Origin: RUG563 sp964549135
GTDB lineage: Bacteria; Bacillota; Clostridia; Christensenellales; Aristaeellaceae
DNA: 64,000 nucleotides
Direction: 5' to 3'
Assembly: GCA_964549135.1 (NCBI GenBank)
Contig: CAZJUJ010000005.1
Span: 4,172 to 68,171 of the forward strand
Both the position numbers and the translations under genes were made by a program. Below the pieces are notes generated by a model, which saw only the letters and a program-made list of their open reading frames with translations, did not search any database and was not told where the DNA came from. Shown piece after piece: positions 1-7,382 of this stretch. Position 1 is the stretch's first letter. Each line of letters opens with the position of its first letter.

Positions 1-604
1 GCACCCATGTTTCCGTCAGCGCCGGATAATAAACATCCAGATCCATCTGCTGCCGGCAGAGCAGCGCCAGCAGCTCCTCCGTGATTTCCCCCACCAGATA
101 CTGGCAGGGCTGCTGGGGCAGAAGGACGCGCAGGGAAAGCAGATTTTCCAGAGAGAAGGAAATGAAGGTGATGTGATCCAGATAATCCTCTGCCCGGATG
201 ATATCGATGATCCGGGCGATATCCGCCGGGTCAAAGGCGTTTTTCAGCTCCAGCACCCCGATTTTCTCGTATTTTTTGCAGAGCTGCACATATTCCTGCA
301 GGGTGGGGATGCGCAGATCGCTGCGGCCCTTTTGGCCATCCGTATCGCACAGGATCAGGCCGCGCAGGGTATCAAAGGTGGTCTGCTCCACGGTCATCTG
401 ATCAATGGCCACCCGGCCCGTGGTATCATCATGAATGCAGACGAATTTCCCATCCAGGGTGCGATGCACATCGGTTTCGATGCCGTAATAGCTGCGATTG
501 CCCGCCGCCACAAAGGCCGCGCAGGTATTTTCCTTTTCAATGCCGCTCAGCCCGCGATGGGCCACCATGCGGGTCTGCCGATGCTGAATTGTGATGGAAT
601 GCAT
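1..604 (-). CDS. Glycerophosphodiester phosphodiesterase (partial, C-terminus off the left edge)
   Basis: A GDPD-family TIM barrel hydrolysing glycerophosphodiesters to glycerol-3-phosphate and an alcohol. About 201 residues are visible and the frame runs off the window edge. The catalytic N-terminus shows HRGLSG (His16), an EN pair, IETDVHRTLDG and CIHDDTTGR, which is the family pattern of catalytic His, metal-binding Glu/Asp and second His. No signal peptide is visible, so a cytoplasmic UgpQ-like enzyme is likely. ATG at 604 was chosen because AACGAGGAAAA lies just upstream; the next in-frame Met (residue 13) has no ribosome-binding site. Family assignment is firm; substrate is inferred. 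Confidence 0.88.
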   Translation of the reverse strand, partial: MHSITIQHRQTRMVAHRGLSGIEKENTCAAFVAAGNRSYYGIETDVHRTLDGKFVCIHDDTTGRVAIDQMTVEQTTFDTLRGLILCDTDGQKGRSDLRIPTLQEYVQLCKKYEKIGVLELKNAFDPADIARIIDIIRAEDYLDHITFISFSLENLLSLRVLLPQQPCQYLVGEITEELLALLCRQQMDLDVYYPALTETWV

Positions 605-780
605 GGCTGTTTTCCTCGTTTCCTTGATTTTTTGCGGGGCGGATGAGCCGTCCCCTGAAATAATCGCTGCTGACATTATACCCTGATTTCCGCCGCTTTT
701 CAATGCCTTTTGACGGATTTTCGGCAGGGCGCGCCGCCTGAAAAGGCCTGGATCCAGGCCGAAAGATGGGGGATTTATTC

Positions 781-809
781 TTGTTTGCAGGCGGTATTTA
801 TGGTATACT
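781..809 (+). promoter_or_regulatory. Sigma-A type promoter, extended -10
   Basis: TTGTTT (781-786), a 17-base spacer, then TATACT (804-809) preceded by TGG, an extended -10. The predicted start near 816 favours the downstream ATG at 851 of the following gene. Confidence 0.7.
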
Positions 810-850
810 GGAGGGGAATTAATATGATGTGCGCATGGAGGGGAATCACG

Positions 851-1645
851 ATGAAGCTTTCGTTTTCCACGCTGGGCTGCCCGGACTGGGATTTGCAGAC
901 CATTGTATCCTCCGCCCGGGAGATGGGCTATGACGGCGTTGAAATCCGCGGGATTCAGGGGGAAATGCGGGCGGACAGAATTTCCGCCTTTAGCGAGGAA
1001 AACCGGGGGGAGACGCTGAAAAAATTTGCGGATGCCGGGCTTTCTCTGGTGGCCTTTGGTGCTTCTGCTAACTTCCATGCGCCTGCCCGGCTGCCGGAAA
1101 GCATGCTGGATGGCTTTGCCGCCGTGGATCTCTGCGCCGCCTGCGGCATTCCCTTCGTTCGGGTTTTCGGCGATGTGATTGAGAATGCGGCGGAGGAAAC
1201 GGAGATTCTGGAGCGGGCCGCCGCGGGCATCCGGCTGCTCTGCGATTATGCCAAGAACCGGCAGGTGCAGATTCTTCAGGAGGTACACGGCAATTTCAAC
1301 GTGGCGGAGCGGCTGATCCGGCTGCATGAAATGGTGGGCCGGGAAAATTACGGCATTCTTTGGGATGTGGCCCACAGCGACCGGGTATACGGCGATGAGT
1401 TTCTGCCGTTTTATCAGGCGATTCGCCCCTGGATTCGTCATGTGCATATCAAGGATCTCCGCCGCGGGGCGGGCCTCTGCCCGGTGGGGGAGGGGGATAT
1501 TCCGCTGAAAAAAATCATCGCGCAATTGGAAAATGACGGCTATCAGGGCTTCTATTCTCTGGAATGGGAGAAAAAATGGCATCCCGATCTGGCGGAGCCC
1601 GAAATTGTTTTCCCCGCCTATGTGCAGTGGATGCGCGGGCTGTAA
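851..1645 (+). CDS. Sugar phosphate isomerase/epimerase (xylose isomerase-like TIM barrel)
   Basis: 264 residues of the AP-endonuclease-2/xylose-isomerase-like TIM barrel superfamily. Such proteins are metal-dependent isomerases or epimerases of keto sugars and inositol derivatives. The start MKLSFSTLGCPDWDL, the internal ILQEVHGNF, ILWDVAHSD and HVHIKDL segments, and the terminal FYSLEWEKKW give the expected Glu, Asp/His and His metal ligands along the barrel. Two starts with good ribosome-binding sites are in frame: 824 (GGAGGGGAATTA) and 851 (GGAGGGGAATCACG). I prefer 851 because 824 lies only about 8 bases after the predicted transcription start. The substrate cannot be told. It probably shares a transcript with the phosphodiesterase 49 bases downstream. 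Confidence 0.85.
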   Translation: MKLSFSTLGCPDWDLQTIVSSAREMGYDGVEIRGIQGEMRADRISAFSEENRGETLKKFADAGLSLVAFGASANFHAPARLPESMLDGFAAVDLCAACGIPFVRVFGDVIENAAEETEILERAAAGIRLLCDYAKNRQVQILQEVHGNFNVAERLIRLHEMVGRENYGILWDVAHSDRVYGDEFLPFYQAIRPWIRHVHIKDLRRGAGLCPVGEGDIPLKKIIAQLENDGYQGFYSLEWEKKWHPDLAEPEIVFPAYVQWMRGL

Positions 1646-1694
1646 GGCGCGGCCCGGAAGGGCGCCTGCCATTTTCTAAAGGAGGAAGACCGCT

Positions 1695-2237
1695 TTGAAA
1701 TTCTGCATTGCATCGGATATCCATGGCTCGGCCTATTATTGCCGGCAGCTTCTTTCGCTGTATCGCCGGGAGGGGGCGGAGCGGCTGCTGCTTCTGGGGG
1801 ATATTCTCTATCACGGGCCGCGCAATGATCTGCCCCGGGAGTATGCCCCCAAGGCGGTGATTGAAATGCTCAATCCCCTCCGGGACGCCATTTTCTGCGT
1901 GCGGGGCAATTGCGATACAGAGGTGGATCAGATGGTGCTGCAGTTTCCCATCCTGGCGGATTATGCCCTGCTGCAGGCGGGGGAGAGAATGATCTTTGCC
2001 ACCCACGGCCATCAGTTTCATAAGGATCATCTGCCGCCGCTTAAAAAGGGCGATATTCTGCTGCACGGGCATACCCATGTGCCCAAATGCGAAACGCACG
2101 AGAATTATGTGTATCTGAATCCCGGCTCGGTTTCCATCCCCAAGGAAATGTCGCCCCACGGCTGCATGTTCTGGGATCAGGGAAAAATGCAATGGAAAAC
2201 CCTGGAGGGAGAAACCTACATGGAATATATCCTGTAA
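1695..2237 (+). CDS. yfcE: YfcE/MJ0936-family metallophosphoesterase
   Basis: 180-residue calcineurin-like phosphodiesterase. All metal motifs are present in order: SDIHGS near residue 7, GDILYHG, RGNCD, ATHGH and HGHTHVPK, ending in the family's LNPGSVS. Length matches YfcE (about 183). These cytosolic Mn-dependent enzymes hydrolyse phosphodiesters in vitro; the natural substrate is unclear. The start is TTG at 1695, the only start properly spaced from AAAGGAGGAAG at 1678. It follows the isomerase without a terminator and is followed by a bidirectional hairpin. Confidence 0.9.
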   Translation: MKFCIASDIHGSAYYCRQLLSLYRREGAERLLLLGDILYHGPRNDLPREYAPKAVIEMLNPLRDAIFCVRGNCDTEVDQMVLQFPILADYALLQAGERMIFATHGHQFHKDHLPPLKKGDILLHGHTHVPKCETHENYVYLNPGSVSIPKEMSPHGCMFWDQGKMQWKTLEGETYMEYIL

Positions 2238-2251
2238 AGCCGCAGGAAATG

Positions 2252-2300
2252 AAAAAGGCCCTTCGCATCCCCATTGGGACGGCGAGGGGCCTGTTTCTTT
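2252..2300. terminator. Bidirectional intrinsic terminator
   Basis: AAAAA, then the arm GGCCCTTCGC (2257-2266), loop, arm GCGAGGGGCC (2282-2291), then TGTTTCTTT. It lies between converging genes and can serve both strands. The 3' arm and part of the loop (GACGGCGAGGGGCCT) are nearly repeated in the terminator at 55968-56010. Confidence 0.75.
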
Positions 2301-2314
2301 GGTCTTTGGCGGGC

Positions 2315-2617
2315 TCAGCACTCAAAATCCAGGCACAGCCGGGTCTTGGTGTAGGGGCGCACCTTGCCGTTGGCCACCGCCACATGGGCGGGATGCACGG
2401 CGTAGCCCTTGAGGGCCGCTTCGTCTTCCATGACGGAATAGAGCATCAGATCGGCATTGGAGGAAGAAAGGCCCTCCGTCTGCACCTGGATTTCCATTAG
2501 GCCGGGCACCTGGCCCTTGAGGCCCTCCAGGCCCTCCTTGATGCCTTTTTTGATTTCGATTTTTTCCGCTTCGGTCAGCTCATCCTTGAGCTGCCAGAGA
2601 ATAATATGCTTGACCAT
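2315..2617 (-). CDS. Dabb-family (stress-responsive A/B barrel) protein
   Basis: 100-residue Dabb-domain protein. It has the family's opening MVKHIILWQLKD, a helix rich in Glu and Lys, and the ending AVHPAHVAVA followed by a short beta segment. Dabb proteins are small dimeric alpha+beta barrels in the cytosol. Most bacterial ones have no known reaction, though relatives act on polyketides or bind haem. The start was set at 2617: AAAGGAG is correctly spaced for it, whereas the ATG 9 bases upstream directly abuts the Shine-Dalgarno. It stands alone, convergent with yfcE. Confidence 0.88.
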   Translation of the reverse strand: MVKHIILWQLKDELTEAEKIEIKKGIKEGLEGLKGQVPGLMEIQVQTEGLSSSNADLMLYSVMEDEAALKGYAVHPAHVAVANGKVRPYTKTRLCLDFEC

Positions 2618-2730
2618 GCTTCGCATCTCCTTTGCATTGATGGGGGTCTGGATTCATGATACCGCATCGGGCGGGGGAAGTCAATGGAAAAATGGCGGCG
2701 GCTCTTTTCCGCCCAGGGCCCGGGATGCGC

Positions 2731-2759
2731 TTGCAGGAAGGCAGGGAACCTGCTATAAT
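2731..2759 (+). promoter_or_regulatory. Promoter for the CLC channel gene
   Basis: TTGCAG (2731-2736), 17 bases, TATAAT (2754-2759) with an upstream TGC. The start codon is 115 bases further on, leaving a structured leader. Confidence 0.72.
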
Positions 2760-2801
2760 ACAGGGCGGCAGGCCCGGCCTCCGCCTGAGCCTGCGAAAAA
2801 T

Positions 2802-2843
2802 AGACCGGCGAGGGGGATATTTTCTTCCGGCGGTCTGTTTTTT
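2802..2843 (+). terminator. Hairpin plus T-run inside the CLC leader (possible attenuator)
   Basis: AGACCGGCG (2802-2810) pairs imperfectly with CCGGCGGTCT (2827-2836), followed by GTTTTTTC. It sits between the promoter and the start codon of the gene it precedes, and no other plus-strand gene would need it. Either it is an attenuator or it terminates read-through. Confidence 0.5.
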
Positions 2844-2873
2844 CGGCAAAAAACGAATGCAAAGAGATGATGG

Positions 2874-4139
2874 ATGATGCAAAGGCAGCTTCGCAACGCG
2901 GGGCATTATCTGCTGGTTTTCTTCCGCTGGGCCGTAATCGGCATGCTCATCGGCATAATCTGCGGCGCGGTCGGCGGGGTATTTTCCATGGCGGTGGAAT
3001 GGGCTACCCAGACCCGCAGCCGCCATCCCTGGCTATTGTATCTTCTGCCTCTGGGCGGCTTGGGCATTGCAGGGCTGTACCGGCTGCTGAGGCTTCCCCT
3101 GAATGTGGGCACCGATAAAATCCTGACCACCGTGCGCACCCAGGAGAGCGTGCCGGTGCAGCTTGCCCCCGCCATTTTTCTTTCCACCACCGCTACTCAT
3201 CTGCTGGGCGGCTCTGCCGGGCGGGAGGGCGCGGCCCTGCAATTGGGGGGCAGCCTGGGGGCCAAAGTCGGGGAAATGCTGCATCCGGGCGCAGACGGAA
3301 GAAGAATCTTTGAATTATGCGGCATGGCGGCGCTGTTTTCCGCCCTTTTCGGCACGCCGCTGACCGCCACGATTTTCGTGCTGGAAATGGTGGAGGTGGG
3401 CAAATTCAATGATCGGGCGCTGCTGCCCTGCCTGATTTCCGCCCTGGCCGCCCATCTGACCGCCGCCTTCATCGGCGCGCCGGCCGAGGCCTTTCCCCTG
3501 GCGGGCGGGCTGGAAACAGTGCATGCCCTTTCGCTTCTGCAGGCCGGGGGCATCGGCGCGGCCTGCGCCGGGATAGCCATCCTTTTCTGCGTTGCCATGC
3601 ATAAGGGCGGGGAATGGCTCAGGCACCTGCTGCCCAATGATTATCTCCGGGTGCTGGCCGGGGGCGGGGCGGTGATCCTGATGACCCTGCTGGCGGGCAG
3701 CCAGGATTATAACGGCGGCGGGATGCAGGTGATTCTGGCCGCCCTCCGGGGCGAGACCCGGCCCTGCATGTTCCTGCTGAAAATTCTTTTTACCGCCGTT
3801 TCCCTGGGCGCGGGCTATAAGGGCGGCGAGATTGTGCCCTCCTTCTTTGTGGGGGCCACCATGGGCTGCGTTCTGGCGCCGCTGCTGGGCTTTTCCCCGG
3901 CGCTGGGGGCCGCCCTGGGGCTGGTGGGGGTGTTCTGCGGGGTGACCAATGCGCCGCTGGCCGCCATCATGCTTTCTGTGGAATTATTCGGCACCGAATA
4001 TCTGCCCCTGTTCGGCGTATCGGCGGCGGTTTCCTTCATGCTTTCGGGCCAGTATAGCCTGTATCATAGCCAGCTGTTTCTGCAGCAGAAGCTGATTCGG
4101 GAGGAGGAAACGGAAAAAAACGCCGCGGAGAGCAAATAA
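2874..4139 (+). CDS. CLC-family chloride/fluoride channel or antiporter
   Basis: 421-residue integral membrane protein with the CLC fold: many hydrophobic helices, GREGA at 116-120 holding the gating Glu, and GYKGGEIVP at 314-322. The usual GSGIP filter segment is not evident. The GxKGGE form resembles the fluoride-exporting CLC-F branch more than classic chloride antiporters. This is from memory of family motifs, so fluoride specificity is only a suggestion. The leader was inspected for the fluoride riboswitch consensus and none was found. Start: ATGATG at 2874 after a weak AAAGAGATG. The C-terminal tail is charged and cytosolic; there are no CBS domains. Confidence 0.85.
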   Translation: MMQRQLRNAGHYLLVFFRWAVIGMLIGIICGAVGGVFSMAVEWATQTRSRHPWLLYLLPLGGLGIAGLYRLLRLPLNVGTDKILTTVRTQESVPVQLAPAIFLSTTATHLLGGSAGREGAALQLGGSLGAKVGEMLHPGADGRRIFELCGMAALFSALFGTPLTATIFVLEMVEVGKFNDRALLPCLISALAAHLTAAFIGAPAEAFPLAGGLETVHALSLLQAGGIGAACAGIAILFCVAMHKGGEWLRHLLPNDYLRVLAGGGAVILMTLLAGSQDYNGGGMQVILAALRGETRPCMFLLKILFTAVSLGAGYKGGEIVPSFFVGATMGCVLAPLLGFSPALGAALGLVGVFCGVTNAPLAAIMLSVELFGTEYLPLFGVSAAVSFMLSGQYSLYHSQLFLQQKLIREEETEKNAAESK

Positions 4140-4174
4140 TTCTTGAAAAAGATCATTTTTTCGGTTTTTCCCTC

Positions 4175-4203
4175 TTGCATTTTATCCGCCGCTGTGCTAT
4201 AAT
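4175..4203 (+). promoter_or_regulatory. tRNA-Val promoter
   Basis: TTGCAT (4175-4180), 17 bases, TATAAT (4198-4203), with TGC forming an extended -10. The tRNA begins 19 bases later. Confidence 0.85.
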
Positions 4204-4221
4204 CTCACCGTTATGACTCGT

Positions 4222-4298
4222 GGGATTATAGCTCAGCTGGTTAGAGCACCACGTTGACATCGTGGGGGTCATAGGTTCGAGTCCTACTAATCCCACCA
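4222..4298 (+). tRNA. tRNA-Val (anticodon GAC)
   Basis: 77 bases. The acceptor GGGATTA pairs with TAATCCC, the D-arm contains AGCTCAGCTGG, the anticodon stem CCACG/CGTGG encloses loop TTGACAT (anticodon GAC), the T-arm has GGTTCGAGTCC, and CCA is encoded. It has its own promoter and terminator. tRNA genes are common integration sites, and a lower-GC segment follows, but no duplicated tRNA 3' end is seen downstream. Confidence 0.97.
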
Positions 4299-4305
4299 GA
4301 GAAAG

Positions 4306-4329
4306 CCACCCTTTATGGGTGGTTTTTTT
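4306..4329 (+). terminator. tRNA-Val intrinsic terminator
   Basis: CCACCC, loop TTTAT, GGGTGG, then seven T. Confidence 0.92.
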
Positions 4330-4629
4330 GTGGGTTGGAGCAGGACGCGAATCGATGATCCCCACGATCGTTGGGGGCGGAGCCGAGTGCACCCGGTGGG
4401 TGATGCAGCGAGGCGCAGGCCCAATGAGCAAAGCTCCTTTCTCTGGCGGAAGAAATCAAGAGAATGCTGATTTCTTCGCTTAATACCGCAAAGAAAAGCA
4501 GCAAATGAAGAGATGAACTGCCAAAGCGTGTGGTTTTGATGGCGTAAGGGTTGGCATAAAAAAGACGAACGGGCAAATCGCTACCGTATTTCCTGCTATC
4601 GTGCAGCCAAGAAGAAAGAGGTAACTTAT
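4330..4629. other. 300-base non-coding stretch after the tRNA
   Basis: No supportable gene. GC falls toward the following gene pair. A 12-bp stem-loop (GCG-AAGAAATCA, 4446-4458, with TGATTTCTTCGC, 4468-4479) lacks a T-run. It may be the scar of an old insertion next to the tRNA; nothing more can be shown. Confidence 0.4.
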
Positions 4630-4959
4630 ATGAACAATATTGCAAAGTTAAAGGAAGCGCTTCACATAAGAATGCATGGCAATCCCGATGAATATTATCA
4701 TGAAACCGTGTGGAAATCAGAAGTTGATGCGATTTGCGAAGATATGCCAACAGCGATTGAGTTCATTCAGAACGAGTGTACAGACGAAGAGTTTTATTGG
4801 CTGAGCGAGGTGTTTGAAGACATCGCAGATCGCACGCGGAGTGCAGAATTTGTCAAGTGCATTCAGAAGCGCGTTCAGCGTGTAAAGAATCCGGAATGGA
4901 AGCAATCCATTCTTGGAGAAATCCAATGGACGCTTGACTATGTCGATGCCCTTGACTAA
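4630..4959 (+). CDS. Unknown protein, tandem paralogue 1 (immunity-protein-like)
   Basis: 109 residues, soluble, acidic, predicted mostly helical. I do not recognise the family with certainty. It is clearly paralogous to the next gene: both have W-K-EVD-I around residue 30, AIEFI-NEC-DEE near 40-55, YWL-EVF-DI, then NPEWKQSIL near the C-terminus. Such small acidic proteins in tandem paralogous copies are typical of contact-dependent toxin immunity proteins, but no toxin gene lies nearby, so this is inference. GC is visibly lower (about 45% by eye) than the surroundings, suggesting transfer. Start: ATG at 4630 after AAGAGG. Confidence 0.7.
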   Translation: MNNIAKLKEALHIRMHGNPDEYYHETVWKSEVDAICEDMPTAIEFIQNECTDEEFYWLSEVFEDIADRTRSAEFVKCIQKRVQRVKNPEWKQSILGEIQWTLDYVDALD

Positions 4960-4984
4960 TGGCCTTTGACTTGGAGATAAGAGA

Positions 4985-5308
4985 ATGGAAAAGTTTTTGA
5001 AGCTTCATACGGTAATCAATGAACGCCGTACCGAACCTGGAGCGTACTATTTCCCCGATCCTTGGTGGAAAAAGGAAGTAGATGTCATTGCCGACGACCT
5101 TGATACTGCGATTGAATTTATCAAGAATGAGTGCAGTGATGAAGAACTGTATTGGCTTGCAGAAGTGTTTGACGATATCATGGATAAAACCAGAAGCATC
5201 GCATTTCTCGACTGCCTTCAGCAACGGGTACAGTTCGTAGATAACCCAGAATGGAAGCAATCCATTCTGGAGGATATCCGCACAGCAGCCGAATATATCG
5301 ACAGCTAA
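4985..5308 (+). CDS. Unknown protein, tandem paralogue 2 (immunity-protein-like)
   Basis: 107 residues, 26 bases after its paralogue and presumably co-transcribed. The shared core (KKEVDVIADD, AIEFIKNECSDEELYWL, EVFDDIMDKT, NPEWKQSIL) is well conserved, while the N-terminal 25 residues differ. No signal peptide or membrane segment. A strong terminator follows at 5343. Start ATG at 4985 with TTGGAGATAAGAG upstream. Function unknown; duplicated, diverging immunity gene is my preferred reading. Confidence 0.7.
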   Translation: MEKFLKLHTVINERRTEPGAYYFPDPWWKKEVDVIADDLDTAIEFIKNECSDEELYWLAEVFDDIMDKTRSIAFLDCLQQRVQFVDNPEWKQSILEDIRTAAEYIDS

Positions 5309-5342
5309 ACTTCGGAAGAAGCAGGCATCATCCGCTTCAGAT

Positions 5343-5392
5343 CCCTGACAGGCCCGGCATTGCAGAAACGGCGGGGCTGTCAGGGCTTTTTT
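5343..5392 (+). terminator. Intrinsic terminator of the paralogue pair
   Basis: CCCTGACAGGCCCGGC pairs with GGCGGGGCTGTCAGGG, followed by CTTTTTTG. Stem of about 15 bp. Confidence 0.9.
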
Positions 5393-5528
5393 GCTGCCGC
5401 TGCAGGGCCGGAAGCTGCTCCAAATGCGCGCGCATTTTCCCCCGAATTTCAACACAATTTTCAAAAATACGCAGGCACAAATACGCATTCGCGAAAAAGA
5501 CCGTATCATTTTATTGAGGTGATATAAA

Positions 5529-5774
5529 ATGATGATGGTCAAAGACGCAGTAGCAGCCCGGTTTCAGGAGATTATGAAGGAAAGGAACATGCGAACCAAT
5601 GAACTGGCAAACCGCGCGGGGGTAACGCCCTCCTCGGTTTACAGCATGCTGGATCCCCGGCGCAAGGAGGTATCGGTCAATCTGGTGAAAAAGCTCTGCG
5701 ATGGGCTGGAAATGTCGCTGGGCGAATTCTTTTCGGCCAGGGTATTTGACGAACTGGAGCAGGAGATCCGCTGA
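5529..5774 (+). CDS. XRE-family helix-turn-helix regulator
   Basis: 81 residues, essentially one Cro/CI-type HTH domain: RFQEIMKERNMRTNELANRAGVTPSSVYSM forms helices 1-3 and VNLVKKLCDGLEMSLGEFF helices 4-5. The short tail ends in Glu and Arg. It probably binds DNA as a dimer. There is no sensor domain. Ribosome-binding site GAGGTGATATAAA; three consecutive Met codons (5529, 5532, 5535) leave the exact start open. Its target is unknown; it lies between the paralogue pair and the FliB-like gene. Confidence 0.85.
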   Translation: MMMVKDAVAARFQEIMKERNMRTNELANRAGVTPSSVYSMLDPRRKEVSVNLVKKLCDGLEMSLGEFFSARVFDELEQEIR

Positions 5775-5830
5775 GCATCTTCCATTACGCGGCCCGGCAG
5801 AAAAATGATGAACGGCCGGACAAAAAAATC

Positions 5831-5860
5831 TTGACTTTTTGGCCCCTGCGGGCCTATAAT
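5831..5860 (+). promoter_or_regulatory. Near-consensus promoter for the FliB-like gene
   Basis: TTGACT (5831-5836), 18 bases, TATAAT (5855-5860). It leaves an approximately 97-base leader holding two hairpins. Confidence 0.82.
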
Positions 5861-5876
5861 GGCGCTGTTGCTGACA

Positions 5877-5940
5877 AGGGCGTCGCGGCGAAGGCTGCGG
5901 CGCTCTTTCCTATTTTGGGGCGTTCCCGGAAAAACGGGAA
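5877..5940 (+). promoter_or_regulatory. Two stem-loops in the 5' leader of the FliB-like gene
   Basis: Hairpin 1: a 13-bp stem AGGGCGTCGCGGC (5877-5889), loop GAAG, GCTGCGGCGCTCT (5894-5906), followed by TTCCTATTTTG. Hairpin 2: TTCCCG (5923-5928), loop GAAAAA, CGGGAA (5935-5940), ending right at GGAG. The first could be an attenuator or an mRNA-stabilising cap. Function is not known. Confidence 0.55.
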
Positions 5941-5963
5941 GGAGCAAAAAGAAGGAATTATAG

Positions 5964-7133
5964 ATGAAGGAAACCCATCCGTTTCTGATGCCTGATTATT
6001 ACCCGCAGTTTGCCTGCAAGATGGGGGCCTGTCGTAGCGCCTGCTGTGTGGGCTGGCCCATTTCGGTTTCGCTGGATGATTATTTCCGGCTGCTCAGCCT
6101 GGATTGCTCCCCGGAAATGAAGGCGAGGGTGGATATATCGCTGCATATTGCCGAGCATCCCACCCCCGAGGGCTACGCCCATATCCTGCCCCGCTACGAC
6201 GGGCAATGTCCCATGCGGCTGGAGGACGGGCGATGCGGCCTGCATGCCGAAATGGGGGAGGAGGTATTGGCGGCGGTGTGCCGTCTCTATCCCCGTGGGG
6301 TGCGCATGGGGGAGGTATACGAATGCTCCTGCGCCAATAGCTGCGAGGCGGTGGTGGAATTGCTCAGGGAGCATCGGGAGCCGCTGCGGTTTCTGCGCAT
6401 GCCCATGACCATAGACGCTCCGGCTGCCCCGGCAAGAAAATTCCATTTTGAAACGGCGCAGCGGGAGGAGGAAATCCGCCTCTGGCTGATTGGGCTGATC
6501 CAGAAGCGGGAATACGCCCTGCCCCGGCGGCTGATTCTGCTGGGCAGGGGGCTGCAGATGATGGATGAGGCGCTGAAGGCAAGGGATGAAGCGCGGGTGG
6601 ATGCCCTGCTTACGGGAAAAACCGGCCCCATCGCCCCGGAAAGCGCCGCTCCCGGACGGGAGCAACTGGTATCCGGGCTGCAGACCGCCCGGCGGATGAT
6701 GGAAATCATGGATGCGCGCAGCGAAAGCATCCGCCTTTATGGAGAGGCGGCGCTGGCCTATTTCGGCAGCGGCGAAGCGGCGTTTGAGCGGTATCGGCAG
6801 GCATGCGGGCATTTTGAGGCGCTGCTCCCGGAATGGGAAATCTGGTTTGAGCAGCTGCTTGCCAATCATATGTTTTTTGCGCAGTTTCCCTTCCAGGATC
6901 GGCCGGTGGAACTGAAGGATGAATTTCTGGCCCTGTGCGCGGTGTATATCCTTCTGCGCTTTCTCTGCATCGGCTGGACGGCGGGCGAAAAGGGCATCGA
7001 TGCTGCGGCGGATGTATGTGCCGCCGCCTTCCGTTTGATCGATCATACGGAATTTGATCGCCTGGCCGCGCCGATCCTGAGAAAGCTGGGCCCGGTGGAC
7101 TGGGATTGGCTTTCCGGGCTTTTGTGCCTGTAA
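5964..7133 (+). CDS. FliB-like flagellin lysine-N-methylase family protein
   Basis: 389 residues. The N-terminus has the cysteine cluster of the FliB/YkgJ type: MPDYYPQFACKMGACRSACC, then CPMRLEDGRCGLHAEMGEE and CRLYPRG, about eight Cys in all, probably binding a metal or Fe-S centre. The rest is alpha-helical. Named members methylate lysines of flagellin, but no flagellar gene lies in this window and many homologues occur in non-motile gut Clostridia, so another target is plausible. Start ATG at 5964 after AAGGAATTATAG. It has its own strong promoter and leader, and a terminator at 7158. Confidence 0.8.
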   Translation: MKETHPFLMPDYYPQFACKMGACRSACCVGWPISVSLDDYFRLLSLDCSPEMKARVDISLHIAEHPTPEGYAHILPRYDGQCPMRLEDGRCGLHAEMGEEVLAAVCRLYPRGVRMGEVYECSCANSCEAVVELLREHREPLRFLRMPMTIDAPAAPARKFHFETAQREEEIRLWLIGLIQKREYALPRRLILLGRGLQMMDEALKARDEARVDALLTGKTGPIAPESAAPGREQLVSGLQTARRMMEIMDARSESIRLYGEAALAYFGSGEAAFERYRQACGHFEALLPEWEIWFEQLLANHMFFAQFPFQDRPVELKDEFLALCAVYILLRFLCIGWTAGEKGIDAAADVCAAAFRLIDHTEFDRLAAPILRKLGPVDWDWLSGLLCL

Positions 7134-7157
7134 AATCATGCCTCTGGGATCATCTGC

Positions 7158-7192
7158 CCGCCCGCCTTCGTTCATTGGAGGCGGGCGGTTTT
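7158..7192 (+). terminator. Intrinsic terminator after the FliB-like gene
   Basis: CCGCCCGCCTTC pairs with GGAGGCGGGCGG, followed by TTTT. Confidence 0.85.
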
Positions 7193-7224
7193 CGCCCCAC
7201 CGGAAAGGGCAGAATGTCGGGATT

Positions 7225-7255
7225 GTACATAAATAAGATTGTTTTGGTTATGTAC
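7225..7255. promoter_or_regulatory. 8-bp inverted repeat upstream of the pectin operon (candidate operator)
   Basis: GTACATAA (7225-7232) and TTATGTAC (7248-7255), perfect arms 15 bases apart, in an AT-rich patch. A possible -10 (TAGAAT, 7274-7279) follows, so a bound regulator would sit over the -35 zone. The locus AraC protein is the obvious candidate ligand. Confidence 0.55.
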
Positions 7256-7382
7256 TCAATTGGCGAAAAAATGTAGAATAAGGTTGAAAATGTCCGCAGA
7301 TTTCTTTGCTTCGCCCCTTTGCGGCGGCGGAAGCAAAAAAATCCCGTTCGGAAATGTTCATTCATTTTTTTCCAGGAGGAAA

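Noticed and set aside
2760..2873. Fluoride riboswitch in the CLC leader
   Set aside because: The GATGG...CTCC and TGATG-cCTCC-type conserved segments are not present.
4153..4431. Frame antisense to tRNA-Val encoding a GLEPMTPTMSTWCS-like peptide
   Set aside because: This peptide is the familiar artefact of translating the complement of a tRNA gene.
4222..5520. Integrated element using tRNA-Val as attachment site
   Set aside because: No integrase and no repeated tRNA 3' end were found downstream; only a GC drop supports it.
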